Source: Zetaproteobacteria bacterium CG_4_9_14_3_um_filter_49_83
GTDB taxonomy: Bacteria; Pseudomonadota; Zetaproteobacteria; Mariprofundales; Mariprofundaceae
Direction: 5' to 3'
Assembly: GCA_002791545.1 (NCBI GenBank)
Contig: PFXG01000076.1
Coordinates: 1-50,462 of the forward strand
DNA: 50,462 nucleotides
The notes beneath the pieces were generated by a model. It was not told where the DNA came from and did not search any database. It saw nothing but the letters and a program-made list of their open reading frames with translations. The position numbers and the translations under genes are program-made. Below, piece after piece: positions 8,824-19,207 of the stretch (position 1 is the stretch's first letter; the number at the start of each line of letters is the position of its first letter).

Positions 8824-10653
8824 CTACTCAGCAATATTCACCAGCGCATACACATGATTCGGATCATTCAGCTGCAAGACTGACTTCACCTGCTCCAGCA
8901 TCGGCAGCATGGCTTTGGCATACCAGGGTGCAGCGCTGCTGCGCGTGTCCACGCCCACCATCGCCAGCATCCGGTGTAAGGTGTCTGCTTCGCCGAACAG
9001 TGCTTCAGCCAGAAGTTCTCTCGGGCCTTTAGGGGGTTCCACATATTTCACGCTGTAGTCTTCTTTGAGCCCGGCATATTTGGCGGTTGCAGCAATCGCT
9101 TCATCCAGACCACCGAGCTTATCGACCAGCCCTTTCTGCTGTGCATGCAGACCACTCCAGACGCGCCCTTGCGCCAGTTCATCCACCTGCTCGACACCCA
9201 TATTGCGGCTTTCGGCGACCAGTGTCAGAAAGCGTTGATAGGTATGATCCACCCCCATCTGGATAATGGCTTTCATTTGATCCGGCATCGGTTTGTCCGG
9301 ACGCATGGCTCCGGCAGTGGCGGTGGTGCCCAGACCATCGGTGTGAATACCCAGCTTACCCAGCCCGCGCGTGACATTCGGAATCATACCGAACACACCA
9401 ATTGAACCGGTGATGGTTGTCGGCTGAGCCCAGATTTCTTTGGCTCCGGCAGAAATCCAGTAGCCACCGGATGCCGCCACACTACCCATCGACACCACCA
9501 GCGGTTTACCTGAATCGTTCAAGCGAATCAGACTCTGACGAATCACTTCCGATGCCAGCGCAGAACCACCCGGTGAATCAACCCGCAACACCACACCCTT
9601 CACCGCATCATCCAGGCGCACCTGACGCAGCATGTCCGACAACGTATCCGAACCGACGCTGCCGGATGGTTGAGCACCCGCAAGAATTGTACCGCTGGCC
9701 GTAATCACGGCGATCTGACCACCACTGCCTTGCTCAGCTTGAGGATTTGCCGCATGCAGATAATTCTGGAAATCAATCTCAGGCATAGGCTCTTCTTCGG
9801 CCCAGTTGACCTCTGCCGCCAGATACTGGTCAGCCGCAACGCTATCGGCCAACACATCCACAAGATGTTCCTGCAACAGCATTTGCGCCACATCGCCATG
9901 ATAACGCTTGATGTAGTCTGCCGGTCGGTCGAGGACCTTTTGAATGTTTTCCGCTTCAATGCCGCGCATTTTTGCGATGTCCTGCTTATAGGCCGTCCAC
10001 ATCACATCCATCCATGCCTGATTGACGGATTTACTGTCGGCAGACATATCATTGCGCATCAACGGTTCCACGGCCGCTTTATAGCGTCCCGCCCGGAATA
10101 TGTGCATATCCACACCCAGAGAGTCCAGTGCATCTTTGAAATAATTCTGATACACCGCTATGCCGGATAATTCGATCACCCCCAGCGGATTGAGAAAAAC
10201 TTTATTGGCCGTGGCCGCCAGATAATACTGACCCTGTGAAAAACTGTAGCCCTCGGCCAGCACCGGTTTGCCGCTTTGCCTGAATGACTCAACCGCCTGA
10301 GCAATAATTTGCAGCTTGGCCAGTGAGGCGGAACCCATCGCATCCAGATCGAGGCGCATGGCAACAATGCGCTCATCATCTTTCGCCGCCTTGATCGCAT
10401 CGGTAATATCACGCACCCGCGCCTGATGTACGGTTGGCATACCCAGCGCCAGGAAATTCGGCACTTGTGCCTCAAGCTCCTCCACCAGTTTACCCTGCGG
10501 ATTAATCACCAGCACCGCATTGACCGGGACGGAAGGACGATTGACAAATATCAGCGCAATCAGCACCAGCATCATCAAAACGAACACACCATTGATGATG
10601 ATGCGCCGCAGCACATCGAAAAAACCGAACACTCTGGAAAATAGCTGCCTCAT
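8824..10653 (-). CDS. sppA: Signal peptide peptidase SppA, 67-kDa type
   Basis: Inner-membrane serine protease (S49) that degrades cleaved signal peptides. An N-terminal anchor helix (about residues 18-38) is followed by two tandem S49 domains. The catalytic Lys lies in FRAGRYKAAVEP (about residue 192) and the nucleophile Ser in SMGSVAASGGYW (about residue 395), the Ser/Lys dyad pattern of E. coli SppA. The ATG at 10653 has AAGGAG 7 nt upstream and gives 609 aa; an in-frame ATG at 10722 adds residues with no ribosome site. Monocistronic, divergent from uppP. Confidence 0.95.
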   Translation of the reverse strand: MRQLFSRVFGFFDVLRRIIINGVFVLMMLVLIALIFVNRPSVPVNAVLVINPQGKLVEELEAQVPNFLALGMPTVHQARVRDITDAIKAAKDDERIVAMRLDLDAMGSASLAKLQIIAQAVESFRQSGKPVLAEGYSFSQGQYYLAATANKVFLNPLGVIELSGIAVYQNYFKDALDSLGVDMHIFRAGRYKAAVEPLMRNDMSADSKSVNQAWMDVMWTAYKQDIAKMRGIEAENIQKVLDRPADYIKRYHGDVAQMLLQEHLVDVLADSVAADQYLAAEVNWAEEEPMPEIDFQNYLHAANPQAEQGSGGQIAVITASGTILAGAQPSGSVGSDTLSDMLRQVRLDDAVKGVVLRVDSPGGSALASEVIRQSLIRLNDSGKPLVVSMGSVAASGGYWISAGAKEIWAQPTTITGSIGVFGMIPNVTRGLGKLGIHTDGLGTTATAGAMRPDKPMPDQMKAIIQMGVDHTYQRFLTLVAESRNMGVEQVDELAQGRVWSGLHAQQKGLVDKLGGLDEAIAATAKYAGLKEDYSVKYVEPPKGPRELLAEALFGEADTLHRMLAMVGVDTRSSAAPWYAKAMLPMLEQVKSVLQLNDPNHVYALVNIAE

Positions 10654-10891
10654 TGCTGCTCCTTGCTTCCCGGGGAGAGGGAAGCTCTGAATAGACTCAT
10701 GCAAGCGGATTTTGTCAAACATGGCAAGCTACTTGCGCCTGCGTCTTCCATTGTGGTTCACATCAAGGGCCTGATCAAGGTTCCGATATCAATCAACGGA
10801 TGCGACTTGTGTTGTCAGCCAGCCATCCTAGAGTCCGCCGGGCAATAGTTAGATTTCTCTACTGCAGGCCATTATCAGAGGATTCACATTC

Positions 10892-11662
10892 ATGGATATC
10901 ATTCAGGCGATTATTCTTGGCATTATTGAAGGGGCAACCGAGTTCCTGCCCGTTTCCTCGACCGGACATCTGATCGTGGTCAGCGACTGGCTGGGTTTAT
11001 CGCAAACCGATGATAATAAAGCCTTTGAAGTGATCATTCAGCTGGCGGCTATTCTTGCCGTCGTTACCAACTACAGCAGCCGCTTCGTGCTGAACGACGC
11101 CAATATCGAGTTGTGGAAAAAAGTGGTGCTGGCATTTATTCCCATCGGTGCGGTGGGATTTCTACTGCACAAACAAATCAAGGAATTGTTCTCTGTCGAA
11201 ATTGTTGCGGTGATGTTCATCGTCGGCGGCATTGTTTTCCTGATCATCGAATATTTCATGAAAAACAAACAACAACCAACGCAATCACTGGACGAGATGA
11301 GCTACAAGCAAGCGGGCTGGATTGGTTTCGCCCAGATTTTTGCCCTGATTCCGGGCACCAGTCGTGCCGGTGCGACAATTGTCGGTGCCCTGCTGGTTGG
11401 CCTGAGCCGCAAAGCCAGTGCTGAATTTTCCTTCCTGCTGGCACTACCGGTGATGCTTGCCGCCAGTGGTTTTGATCTGCTGAAACATTATCAGGATTTC
11501 AGCGGTGCCAGTTTCATGGTGCTGGCTGCCGGTTTTGTTATTGCCTATTTATCGGCCTGGCTGGTGATGAAATTGTTCATCCGTTTTCTGGAACACTTCA
11601 CCTTCGTTGCTTTCGGTGTCTACCGCATCCTGTTTGGCCTGCTGTTGCTGGGATTGATGTAA
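10892..11662 (+). CDS. uppP: Undecaprenyl-diphosphatase
   Basis: Polytopic membrane enzyme (BacA/UppP) that converts undecaprenyl pyrophosphate to the monophosphate carrier for cell-wall and O-antigen synthesis. The two signature regions are [16 protein letters not shown] near the N-terminus (catalytic Glu/His) and [20 protein letters not shown] mid-protein (phosphate-binding Ser/Arg). The 256-aa length is normal. lgt begins 3 bp after its stop, so the two envelope genes are very likely one operon. Confidence 0.97.
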   Translation: MDIIQAIILGIIEGATEFLPVSSTGHLIVVSDWLGLSQTDDNKAFEVIIQLAAILAVVTNYSSRFVLNDANIELWKKVVLAFIPIGAVGFLLHKQIKELFSVEIVAVMFIVGGIVFLIIEYFMKNKQQPTQSLDEMSYKQAGWIGFAQIFALIPGTSRAGATIVGALLVGLSRKASAEFSFLLALPVMLAASGFDLLKHYQDFSGASFMVLAAGFVIAYLSAWLVMKLFIRFLEHFTFVAFGVYRILFGLLLLGLM

Positions 11663-11665
11663 AGC

Positions 11666-12463
11666 ATGGACGCTCCTCAGATCGATCCAGTCGCCCTGCA
11701 AATCGGGCCTCTGGCCATCCACTGGTATGGCCTGATGTATGTGCTGGGTTTTTTTTCAGTCTGGTACCTGGTACGCAAGCAATTGATGGAAGCTGGCCTG
11801 TGGGGTAAAACTGTTTCAGCCGAGCAATTTGAAGGCCTGTTCACCACGCTGATTCTCGGCGTCGTTCTTGGCGGCCGACTGGGCTACGTGCTGTTTTATA
11901 ATTTTTCCTACTACCTGCATCACCCGATTGAAGTCTTCTTCGTCTGGCAGGGCGGCATGTCTTTTCACGGTGGCCTGATCGGACCGATTATTCTCGGCTG
12001 GTGGTATTGCAAAAAGCATCAGCTGCCTTTCATGCAATTGATGGATCGTTTCTTTATCGTCGCGCCGATTGGCCTTGCCTCCGGCCGCATCGGCAATTTT
12101 ATCAATGGTGAATTATGGGGGCGTATCGTCAGCAGTCCGGCAGATGTGCCCTGGGCGATGATTTTTCCCGGCGCCGGTCCCGAACCACGACACCCCAGCC
12201 AGTTATATGAAATGGCGTTAGAAGGCGTTGTTCTGTTTTTACTGTTATGGTTTACCAGAAATCGGCCGTGGGCAACCGGCTCACATGTTGCATTGTTTTT
12301 ACTCGGTTACGGTGTCGCCAGAACAATTTGCGAAAACTTCCGTCAGCCTGATGCCCACATTGGCTTTTTATTCAGTTTTGTCACTGAAGGCATGCTGTTA
12401 TCGCTGCCGATGATTCTGGTGGGCGGAGCATGGTTTATCTATCTATCACGAAAAAAGGTCTGA
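11666..12463 (+). CDS. lgt: Prolipoprotein diacylglyceryl transferase
   Basis: Multi-pass membrane enzyme that attaches diacylglycerol to the lipobox Cys of prolipoproteins. Signatures seen are IHWYGLMYVLGF, GGRLGYVLFYN, WQGGMSFHGGLIG (catalytic His-Gly-Gly region) and SGRIGNFINGELWGR, and the length of 265 aa is usual. It starts 3 bp after uppP with no clear ribosome site of its own, consistent with translational coupling. It would process the lipoproteins encoded at 4,637 and 43,573. Confidence 0.97.
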   Translation: MDAPQIDPVALQIGPLAIHWYGLMYVLGFFSVWYLVRKQLMEAGLWGKTVSAEQFEGLFTTLILGVVLGGRLGYVLFYNFSYYLHHPIEVFFVWQGGMSFHGGLIGPIILGWWYCKKHQLPFMQLMDRFFIVAPIGLASGRIGNFINGELWGRIVSSPADVPWAMIFPGAGPEPRHPSQLYEMALEGVVLFLLLWFTRNRPWATGSHVALFLLGYGVARTICENFRQPDAHIGFLFSFVTEGMLLSLPMILVGGAWFIYLSRKKV

Positions 12464-12470
12464 CTAAGCG

Positions 12471-12686
12471 TCACATCATCAGCTGACTTTCAATTCTGCT
12501 AATTTCTTTTTGCGTCTGACCGGCATGCCTTAAAGAAAATATAAACGACCAGAAACATGCCTCGCGCACAAAATAAGCCGTCCGTCCCGGATACTGAACA
12601 TAAAGACCGCGCTTCTCTGAATTCACTGAAAATGTACGGATCGTACTGAATGCTTTGGCAATGGTTTGAGCTCTGGTTGACGTCAT
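12471..12686 (-). CDS. Small hypothetical protein
   Basis: A 71-aa basic protein not recognised. The start at 12686 is chosen because GGGAGGTG lies 5-6 nt upstream, one of the better ribosome sites in the window. The sequence is Arg/Lys-rich at the start (MTSTRAQTIAKAF) with an aromatic stretch (CFWSFIFSL) mid-protein that is too short for a confident membrane helix. It converges on lgt, ending 8 bp from the lgt stop. Function unknown. Confidence 0.5.
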   Translation of the reverse strand: MTSTRAQTIAKAFSTIRTFSVNSEKRGLYVQYPGRTAYFVREACFWSFIFSLRHAGQTQKEISRIESQLMM

Positions 12687-12801
12687 CGCGGCACCTCCCT
12701 GATTACGTTTCAACTCACCATAACCAGCGGGTCACAGCGTCGCTGTGACTGCTATCACGCAACACCCTTGAGCCACATCAACTTGCTTGTATGCTTGGCC
12801 T

Positions 12802-13560
12802 ATGAAAATCGTTACCTGGAATGTCAATTCACTGAATGTTCGTTTGCCACATGTGCTGGAGTTTCTTGAGCAGGTGAAACCGGATGTCCTCGCTTTGCAG
12901 GAAACCAAGCAACAGGACAAAGATTTCCCGCAAGCTGACATCGAGGCGGCCGGTTACCACGTCGTATTCTCCGGCCAGAAAACCTACAACGGTGTTGCTA
13001 TTGTCAGCCGCCATGAAATTTCAGATGTTATCGATTCAATCCCGAATTTTGACGACCCGCAACGCCGTCTGCTGGCTGTAAGCATTGAAGGCGTCCGTAT
13101 CGTCAACGTATACATTCCCAACGGACAGGAAGTTGACTCGGATAAATACCGCTACAAATTCCGCTGGCTGCATGCCATGCGGAATTACCTGCGCAGTGAA
13201 ATTGCCAACCACGAAAAGCTGGTACTGCTGGGTGACTACAACATCGCTCCGGCCGATATCGATGTTCACGACCCACAACGCTGGAGCGGCAAAATTATGT
13301 GCTCCGAGCCCGAGCGTGCATGGTTCTCATCCATGCTGGAGATGGGCCTGATTGATAGCATTCGCCAGCTTTATCCGGACGAACCCATGCATAGCTGGTG
13401 GGATTACCGCATGAATGCCTACCGCAGAAAATGGGGCATTCGTATCGATCATATTCTCGCCACGCCAGCCATGCGCCCGCTTGATGGCCGGGTGTGCAGC
13501 GAATTCAGGGAAAAAGAACGTCCATCAGATCATGCGCCCGTATGCGTGGAGTTCGCATGA
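12802..13560 (+). CDS. xth: Exodeoxyribonuclease III
   Basis: AP endonuclease and 3'-5' exonuclease of base-excision repair (EEP fold). Catalytic residues sit in the expected order: Asn in TWNVNSLN, Glu in LALQETK, Asp/Asn in LGDYNIAPADIDVHD, Asp in WGIRIDHIL and His in RPSDHAPV. MKIVTWNVNSLN at 12802 is the conserved family start; an upstream ATG at 12787 is open but less likely. It is coupled by an ATGA overlap to the yjbQ-family gene. Confidence 0.96.
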   Translation: MKIVTWNVNSLNVRLPHVLEFLEQVKPDVLALQETKQQDKDFPQADIEAAGYHVVFSGQKTYNGVAIVSRHEISDVIDSIPNFDDPQRRLLAVSIEGVRIVNVYIPNGQEVDSDKYRYKFRWLHAMRNYLRSEIANHEKLVLLGDYNIAPADIDVHDPQRWSGKIMCSEPERAWFSSMLEMGLIDSIRQLYPDEPMHSWWDYRMNAYRRKWGIRIDHILATPAMRPLDGRVCSEFREKERPSDHAPVCVEFA

Positions 13561-13973
13561 ATATTCATCAGCATACATTCAGCATCGCCACGAGGGGGCG
13601 CGGCATCTATCCGGTCAGCCGCCAGATTCAGAATTGGGTACGCGAGCAAAAGGTGCAGCAGGGGCTATTGAATTTGTTTGTACAACACACCAGTTGCTCA
13701 TTCATCATTCAGGAAAATGCCGACCCTGATGTGCTGCGCGACATGGAAATGTTCATGCAAAGACTGGTTCCCGACGGTGACCCTCAATTCCGTCACATTG
13801 ATGAGGGGCCGGATGACATGTCGGCGCATATTCGCATGGCGCTGACGCAGGTGTCGCTTCAGGTTCCTGTTCAGCATGGACGACTGGCTCTGGGCACATG
13901 GCAGGGCATCTATTTGTATGAGCATCGATTACAGCCGATGAATCGCCATATTTGCCTGACGCTTATTGGCTAG
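13557..13973 (+). CDS. YjbQ family (UPF0047) protein
   Basis: A 138-aa single-domain protein with the UPF0047 signatures: FVQHTSCSFIIQENADPDVLRDME (conserved His-Thr-Ser/Cys), DEGPDDMSAHIRMAL, then LGTWQGIYLYEHR. Some members show weak thiamine-phosphate synthase activity, so a secondary metabolic role is possible. The ATG overlaps the xth stop by 4 bp. The gene converges with the AsmA-like gene and overlaps its 3' end by 11 bp. Confidence 0.9.
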   Translation: MNIHQHTFSIATRGRGIYPVSRQIQNWVREQKVQQGLLNLFVQHTSCSFIIQENADPDVLRDMEMFMQRLVPDGDPQFRHIDEGPDDMSAHIRMALTQVSLQVPVQHGRLALGTWQGIYLYEHRLQPMNRHICLTLIG

Positions 13974-16761
13974 CAGGCTGAAATGTTACCGCCTGAATCC
14001 GTATCCCGGCGGATTCCCGATTACGATTTTCAGCTTGCGGCCAGAGTGGAATGATTCTGTCGCTGGCAATTCCCCGTCTGGAAAGAAAAGCCTCTATCCG
14101 TTGTTGCTCCTGCCTGATGAGTTCAATCATGCGTGCATCGATGTCATATTCACCCAGTTGTGGCACCAGTTCAACAAAGCTTTCCGGTTGTTCATTGAGC
14201 TGACTAATCACCTGCCGCAAGCGTGTTCGCTCGTTGTGCGAGAAGCCCTCCATATAGCCAGCGACCCGCTGCCCTGCCTGAAACATATGCAAGCGCATTC
14301 GGCTCAACACATTGACTTTTTTCTTAACATTGGAGACATCCGATAAACTTTCGGACTGCTTCAAACGCTGCATCAGCGCCTCTCCCAGAACACCTGCATG
14401 AAAAGTTGTTCGAGGCTCTGCAAACTCAGCCAGCAGCTGAACCGACGCTCTGTCTTTCAATCGATCCAGAAGTGCCTGTTGAGAGTAACCTGTCATATCC
14501 ACAAAGCCTTCCAGAAAATTGATACTTTGCTGAAATGCGGGATCATCCAAACGTATCTCTATCGTACCTTGATAAGCGGGCTTTTCATCGATCATTGAAT
14601 CCTGTATCTGAAGGGTTGTTGACACTCGCCCGTGAATCATGGTCGGTAACGATGAAAAACGAAGCCAGTCATTCAACGTGAAAGGTAATGCAGCATCCAG
14701 CGTCGCCCGCAGAGCAAAGGGGGAAGAGGATTCAGCAGGATTCCATTTTCCGCTTACATTCAACCGACCAGCGGAGATATTTCCCGTCAAAGACACATCA
14801 GTATCCTGACCTGCCCCGATATAATTCATCTCCGCATCAAGGCTGTCGCCCCAGATGCTTTCCGCCTGACCTAAAGAAAAAGTGCCATCGCGCAAAAGTA
14901 GCTGATTCACTTGCCAGCCCGCCAGCCATGCTGTTTCACTTTCAATCGCTGTGGCTCTTTCAATCGCGGCGGCCTTTTCGGTCTCCGCTGCCTTACCCAT
15001 GTCAGTTGGCTGATACGGATCCGCATCCAGCCTGCCGGTTGAGACGGAAAAAGGCACCAGTGGTGCCAGCACATGCCAGTCACTGACCGTCAGTTGCTTG
15101 ACTGACCATTGCCGCTTGTCGCGCCCTGAATATTCATCCGAAATAAAAGCAGTCACGCCATCGGCAAGCAGCGCATCGGCTTGCCATTGCCATCCGCCGC
15201 GTTGCCATGACAGATCTCGCGCACGGACATCTCCGCTGAATGCCCATTGCTGATCCCAAGTTCCCTGCATATCGATATCCAACTCGCCACTCAACGCGGC
15301 CGCTTCTGATATTCGCGTCGGCAAATCCTGACGGAAATACATCAGCGGCAAATGCTCTGCCTGCAATGCCAACTGAGTCAGAGCCTTCCCGCCATAATTC
15401 AGCTGCATGGACCAGGAGCCGGATGGCGACTGAGCATCGTTTGTTGCGGTGTCATTCTCCAGACTCATGAAAAATGCGCCGCCATTCCATGATCCCGAAC
15501 CCGAAATATGCTCAATCTTCAGCCCCCGTGCGGGCATCGCAAATGTCATTTGATTCAGGTCCAGCTTATTCACATGCGCATGCCAGTCTGTAACGGCCCA
15601 TTGAAGATAAAATGGCCAGTTTTCATCATCTCCTCTGACCTCGCCGCCAGTGAATCCGAGATGTTGAATTTCCATCGTTCTCTGCGGCCAGTGCAGCTGC
15701 AATCCCTCGCCGCTCACGGCAGCATCGGCGATATGGTATTGGCCCTGTTGCGCTGAAAGCTCTGCCAGTTGAAATTGTGCAGCTGAAGCCAGCCAGCCAT
15801 CGTTGTCAGGCGCAATACTCAATTCAACATTTAACTGTCCGGACTGAACATCAAACAATCTGGCATTTGTATGGGCAATCAAACTTCTTATCGGCCACTG
15901 TTTTAATTGCACACGTAGCGGCTGCTGATCTTCCCCATAAATTCCCTGCCAGCGAATAGACCCTTCTTCACTTTCATTACGGAGCATGACTTCGCCCCAC
16001 AATTGGCCAAGTTTCCACGTTGCATCACCTCGTAGCGTACCGGGCACAGAACGAAATCCCATCACTGGAAACCAAGTCTGACTATCCAATGCTTGCCACT
16101 GAATGTGTCCACCTTCGCTCTGCAATGTCAGCTGAATTCGCCCCGCCTCGCTGCGGGCTTCTATCTGCCAGTCGCGTTGTGCTATTGGCTCCCGCGAAAG
16201 GGCATGCACGCCACTCAGCGATATCTGCTGGTACGGCCAGGCATCCCCGTTGGCATTAAGTATCGCCAATGTTTGAATATCAAACTCGATCCGTCGCGCA
16301 TCACCCCAAAGCTGTTGCCAGAACTCGGGCATATTCGAAAAGGTTGTTAAATCCCAGTCATGTATGCGCAGCGTCAGATGATTAACTTTCGCCTGAATAA
16401 GACTGATAAAAACCCTTTCAGGCCCTTCAAGAAATGTGCCCTGCAACAGCAAAAAGGGGATATTCATAGCTTGCTCGCCATCAGACCAGCGTACATCTCT
16501 GAGTGTCAGGGCACCACGCATCATGTGAAATCGAACCAGACCCACTTTCAATGGTTCAGCATCGCTATGCTTCACATTGAAACCATCCACCCACTGTTGA
16601 ACACGTATTTCCGCCTGTTGCTGACTATATATCTGAGCCGAAAAATGCGCCGCCAGAAATACCGCCATCAACACGACCATGCTCGCCAGATACCAACGCG
16701 CACGAACCGACATACGTCCGACAGGATGACGTAAAACCTGCGGAATATGTGAAAGGCTCAT
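13963..16761 (-). CDS. AsmA/DUF748-like envelope protein
   Basis: A 932-aa protein with one N-terminal membrane helix (about residues 22-42) and a long beta-strand-rich body with the aromatic/polar alternation of AsmA-like proteins. Two stretches resemble DUF748: ILNANGDAWPY early and the C-terminal helical region ending in an Arg-Gly-Ile-x-x-x-Arg-Ile motif. Residues about 585-610 form an Ala/Glu/Thr-rich linker with a short internal repeat. AsmA-like proteins are thought to bridge the periplasm and move phospholipid; assigning that role here is inference. No partner genes flank it, and acs lies immediately upstream on the same strand. Confidence 0.6.
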   Translation of the reverse strand: MSLSHIPQVLRHPVGRMSVRARWYLASMVVLMAVFLAAHFSAQIYSQQQAEIRVQQWVDGFNVKHSDAEPLKVGLVRFHMMRGALTLRDVRWSDGEQAMNIPFLLLQGTFLEGPERVFISLIQAKVNHLTLRIHDWDLTTFSNMPEFWQQLWGDARRIEFDIQTLAILNANGDAWPYQQISLSGVHALSREPIAQRDWQIEARSEAGRIQLTLQSEGGHIQWQALDSQTWFPVMGFRSVPGTLRGDATWKLGQLWGEVMLRNESEEGSIRWQGIYGEDQQPLRVQLKQWPIRSLIAHTNARLFDVQSGQLNVELSIAPDNDGWLASAAQFQLAELSAQQGQYHIADAAVSGEGLQLHWPQRTMEIQHLGFTGGEVRGDDENWPFYLQWAVTDWHAHVNKLDLNQMTFAMPARGLKIEHISGSGSWNGGAFFMSLENDTATNDAQSPSGSWSMQLNYGGKALTQLALQAEHLPLMYFRQDLPTRISEAAALSGELDIDMQGTWDQQWAFSGDVRARDLSWQRGGWQWQADALLADGVTAFISDEYSGRDKRQWSVKQLTVSDWHVLAPLVPFSVSTGRLDADPYQPTDMGKAAETEKAAAIERATAIESETAWLAGWQVNQLLLRDGTFSLGQAESIWGDSLDAEMNYIGAGQDTDVSLTGNISAGRLNVSGKWNPAESSSPFALRATLDAALPFTLNDWLRFSSLPTMIHGRVSTTLQIQDSMIDEKPAYQGTIEIRLDDPAFQQSINFLEGFVDMTGYSQQALLDRLKDRASVQLLAEFAEPRTTFHAGVLGEALMQRLKQSESLSDVSNVKKKVNVLSRMRLHMFQAGQRVAGYMEGFSHNERTRLRQVISQLNEQPESFVELVPQLGEYDIDARMIELIRQEQQRIEAFLSRRGIASDRIIPLWPQAENRNRESAGIRIQAVTFQPASQ

Positions 16762-16783
16762 GCGCTGATTCCAGGTGATATCT

Positions 16784-18727
16784 TTATGGCTGATCCCGCA
16801 ATTGCTGAATCACCTGCTGATCTTCCAGGGTTGATGTGTCCGAAGTGATATCCCGACCGGCGGCAATATCACGCAACAGCCGGCGCATAATTTTTCCAGA
16901 GCGGGTTTTCGGCAGGTTTTCGGCAAAATGGATGTCGTCAGGTCTGGCTATCGCTCCAATTTCCTGAGTAACGTGCTTTAGCAGCTCAGACTTCAAATTT
17001 TCTGTGGCTGGCTGTTTCAACACTACAAAAGCATAAACAGCCTCCCCTTTCAATTCATCTGGCCGCCCCACCACAGCAGCTTCCGCCACAGCCGGATGAG
17101 ACACCAGCGCCGATTCTATTTCCATGGAACCCAATCGATGACCGGAAACATTCAACACATCATCCACCCGTCCCATGATCCAGAAATAGCCATCCTGATC
17201 GATACGTGCTCCATCACCGGCAAAATAATAGCGGTGGTTGAACTTCCTCCAATACGTGTCGATATAGCGCTGATCATCGCCCCAGATACCCCGCAGCATC
17301 GATGGCCATGGTCTGGTGATCACCAGCAGGCCACCACCTTCAGTGACCGGCTCTCCTTCCTGATCTACCACTGCCGCATATATGCCCGGCAACGGCAATG
17401 CCGCAGAACCCGGTTTGGTTGGTACGGCAAAAGGCATTGGCACAAGCATGTGACCACCGGTTTCAGTTTGCCACCATGTATCAACAATAGGGCAACGGTC
17501 CTGACCAATCACCCGATGATACCACATCCATGCTTCCGGGTTGATGGGCTCTCCGACTGTACCAAGTACCCTTAACCGGCTCAGATCATACTTTTCCGGC
17601 CAAGCATCACCGGCCTTAATCAAAGCCCGAATCGCTGTTGGTGCCGTGTAAAACACACTCACAGCATGATCTTCGCACAATTTCCATAAACGTCCGGCAT
17701 CCGGATAAGTCGGCACACCTTCATACATCAAGGTTGTACCTCCGTTGGATAACGGGCCATATACCGAATAGGTATGACCGGTAATCCAGCCCACATCCGC
17801 CGTGCACCAGAAGACATCCTCTGCTGGCCTGAAATCGAAACTGTATGTCATGGTCAGGTGAGCCCACAGCAAATATCCAGCGGTGGAATGAACAATACCT
17901 TTCGGCTTACCGGTCGAGCCTGATGTGTAGAGAATAAACAACGGATGCTCAGCATTTAAGGCCAGAGCTTCGCACTGAGCAGGTTGCGCATCAAGCAGTG
18001 CACGCCATTCCACATCCCGCCCTGCCTGCCAATCTACCGGATTCTCGCCTCGCTTCACTACCAGCACATGTTCAATAGTATCGCAATTACACTCTAATGC
18101 TTCATCCACTTTCGGCTTTAACGCATGAACTGCGCCACGTCGGTAACCACCATCTGCCGTTACCACCAGTTTGGCTCCGGCATCATGAATCCGCTCCCGC
18201 AATGCATGCGACGAAAATGCACCAAACACCACAGAATGAATCGCCCCGATGCGAGTACATGCCAGCATGGTAATAGCCGCTTCCGGTATCATCGGCATGT
18301 AAATCACCACTCTGTCGCCGGATTCAATGCCAAGCTGTTTCATGCCATTGGCAGCCCGGCATACTTCATCCAGCAGTTGCTGATAACTGATCCGGCGCAC
18401 ATCTCCCGGCTCCCCTTCCCAGATAATGGCAGTCCGATCTCCCAGTCCTTGCTGCACATGACGATCAATACAGTTCTCGGATAAATTCAATGCCCCATCT
18501 TCAAACCATGTGTAAAAAGGAGCTTTACTCTCATTTAAGACAACTGAAAACGGCTTGCGCCATTGCAGGTTTTGCTCAGCCAGTTGCCGCCACTTCTCTT
18601 CGAAATTCTCTGAAAATTCCTGCTGGATGGCCTGCAAATCGGCCATCGACTGAAAAGCGGTCCGGTCATTATAAGGCGGCTGAAACACACGTGTTTCATC
18701 AAGTACGGATAAAATGGATTCTGACAT
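16784..18727 (-). CDS. acs: Acetyl-CoA synthetase
   Basis: AMP-forming acetate:CoA ligase (ANL superfamily), 647 aa as usual. The P-loop-like motif [16 protein letters not shown], the [12 protein letters not shown] core and [15 protein letters not shown] hinge are all present. [10 protein letters not shown] near the C-terminus carries the catalytic Lys, which in this family is inactivated by acetylation. AGGAGG lies a few nt before the ATG. It activates acetate for the TCA cycle or biosynthesis. The AsmA-like gene starts 22 bp downstream. Confidence 0.97.
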   Translation of the reverse strand: MSESILSVLDETRVFQPPYNDRTAFQSMADLQAIQQEFSENFEEKWRQLAEQNLQWRKPFSVVLNESKAPFYTWFEDGALNLSENCIDRHVQQGLGDRTAIIWEGEPGDVRRISYQQLLDEVCRAANGMKQLGIESGDRVVIYMPMIPEAAITMLACTRIGAIHSVVFGAFSSHALRERIHDAGAKLVVTADGGYRRGAVHALKPKVDEALECNCDTIEHVLVVKRGENPVDWQAGRDVEWRALLDAQPAQCEALALNAEHPLFILYTSGSTGKPKGIVHSTAGYLLWAHLTMTYSFDFRPAEDVFWCTADVGWITGHTYSVYGPLSNGGTTLMYEGVPTYPDAGRLWKLCEDHAVSVFYTAPTAIRALIKAGDAWPEKYDLSRLRVLGTVGEPINPEAWMWYHRVIGQDRCPIVDTWWQTETGGHMLVPMPFAVPTKPGSAALPLPGIYAAVVDQEGEPVTEGGGLLVITRPWPSMLRGIWGDDQRYIDTYWRKFNHRYYFAGDGARIDQDGYFWIMGRVDDVLNVSGHRLGSMEIESALVSHPAVAEAAVVGRPDELKGEAVYAFVVLKQPATENLKSELLKHVTQEIGAIARPDDIHFAENLPKTRSGKIMRRLLRDIAAGRDITSDTSTLEDQQVIQQLRDQP

Positions 18728-18838
18728 GTTCCCTCCTGATTGATCCCGTCGATATTAGTCACCGATGATGCTTTGTGCCACCGCTTATTGGAAAAAATCC
18801 CCCTGCCTTTTCACTGAACGCTTGATAGCCTTGAGCTC

Positions 18839-19207
18839 ATGACTGATTCCATAGCTTTAATCATCAGCAGTGTTGCCAGCCATGAAGATGCTCGGCACAT
18901 TTCCCGTCATTTGATTGAACACCAGCTGGCTGCATGTGTACAGATCAGTGAAACCAGCTCCTGTTATCGCTGGCAGGGCGCAATCGTTCAGGAGCAGGAA
19001 TTTCTTCTGCACATCAAAACGCTCCCCGCTTTAGCAGATATGCTCATAACATGGCTGGCTCAACATCACCCGTATGATACGCCTGAAATCCTGTTGCTGG
19101 ATGCCAGCGCCAATACTGACTATGCTCGCTGGGTAGCTGGTTCTTGCCGATCTTTGCAACAGCTTCCAGACAAAACCACAAACATCATTGCCAAGGATTC
19201 CCTATGA
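18839..19207 (+). CDS. cutA: Divalent-cation tolerance protein CutA
   Basis: A 122-aa ferredoxin-like trimeric protein. IISSVASHEDARHISRHLIEHQLAACVQI and the YRWQG and E-FLLHIKT segments match CutA1. The family binds divalent metal (copper in E. coli) and is linked genetically to the adjacent thiol/cytochrome biogenesis genes. The stop overlaps the ccdA ATG by 4 bp, repeating the cutA-dsbD/ccdA neighbourhood known from other proteobacteria. Confidence 0.93.
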   Translation: MTDSIALIISSVASHEDARHISRHLIEHQLAACVQISETSSCYRWQGAIVQEQEFLLHIKTLPALADMLITWLAQHHPYDTPEILLLDASANTDYARWVAGSCRSLQQLPDKTTNIIAKDSL

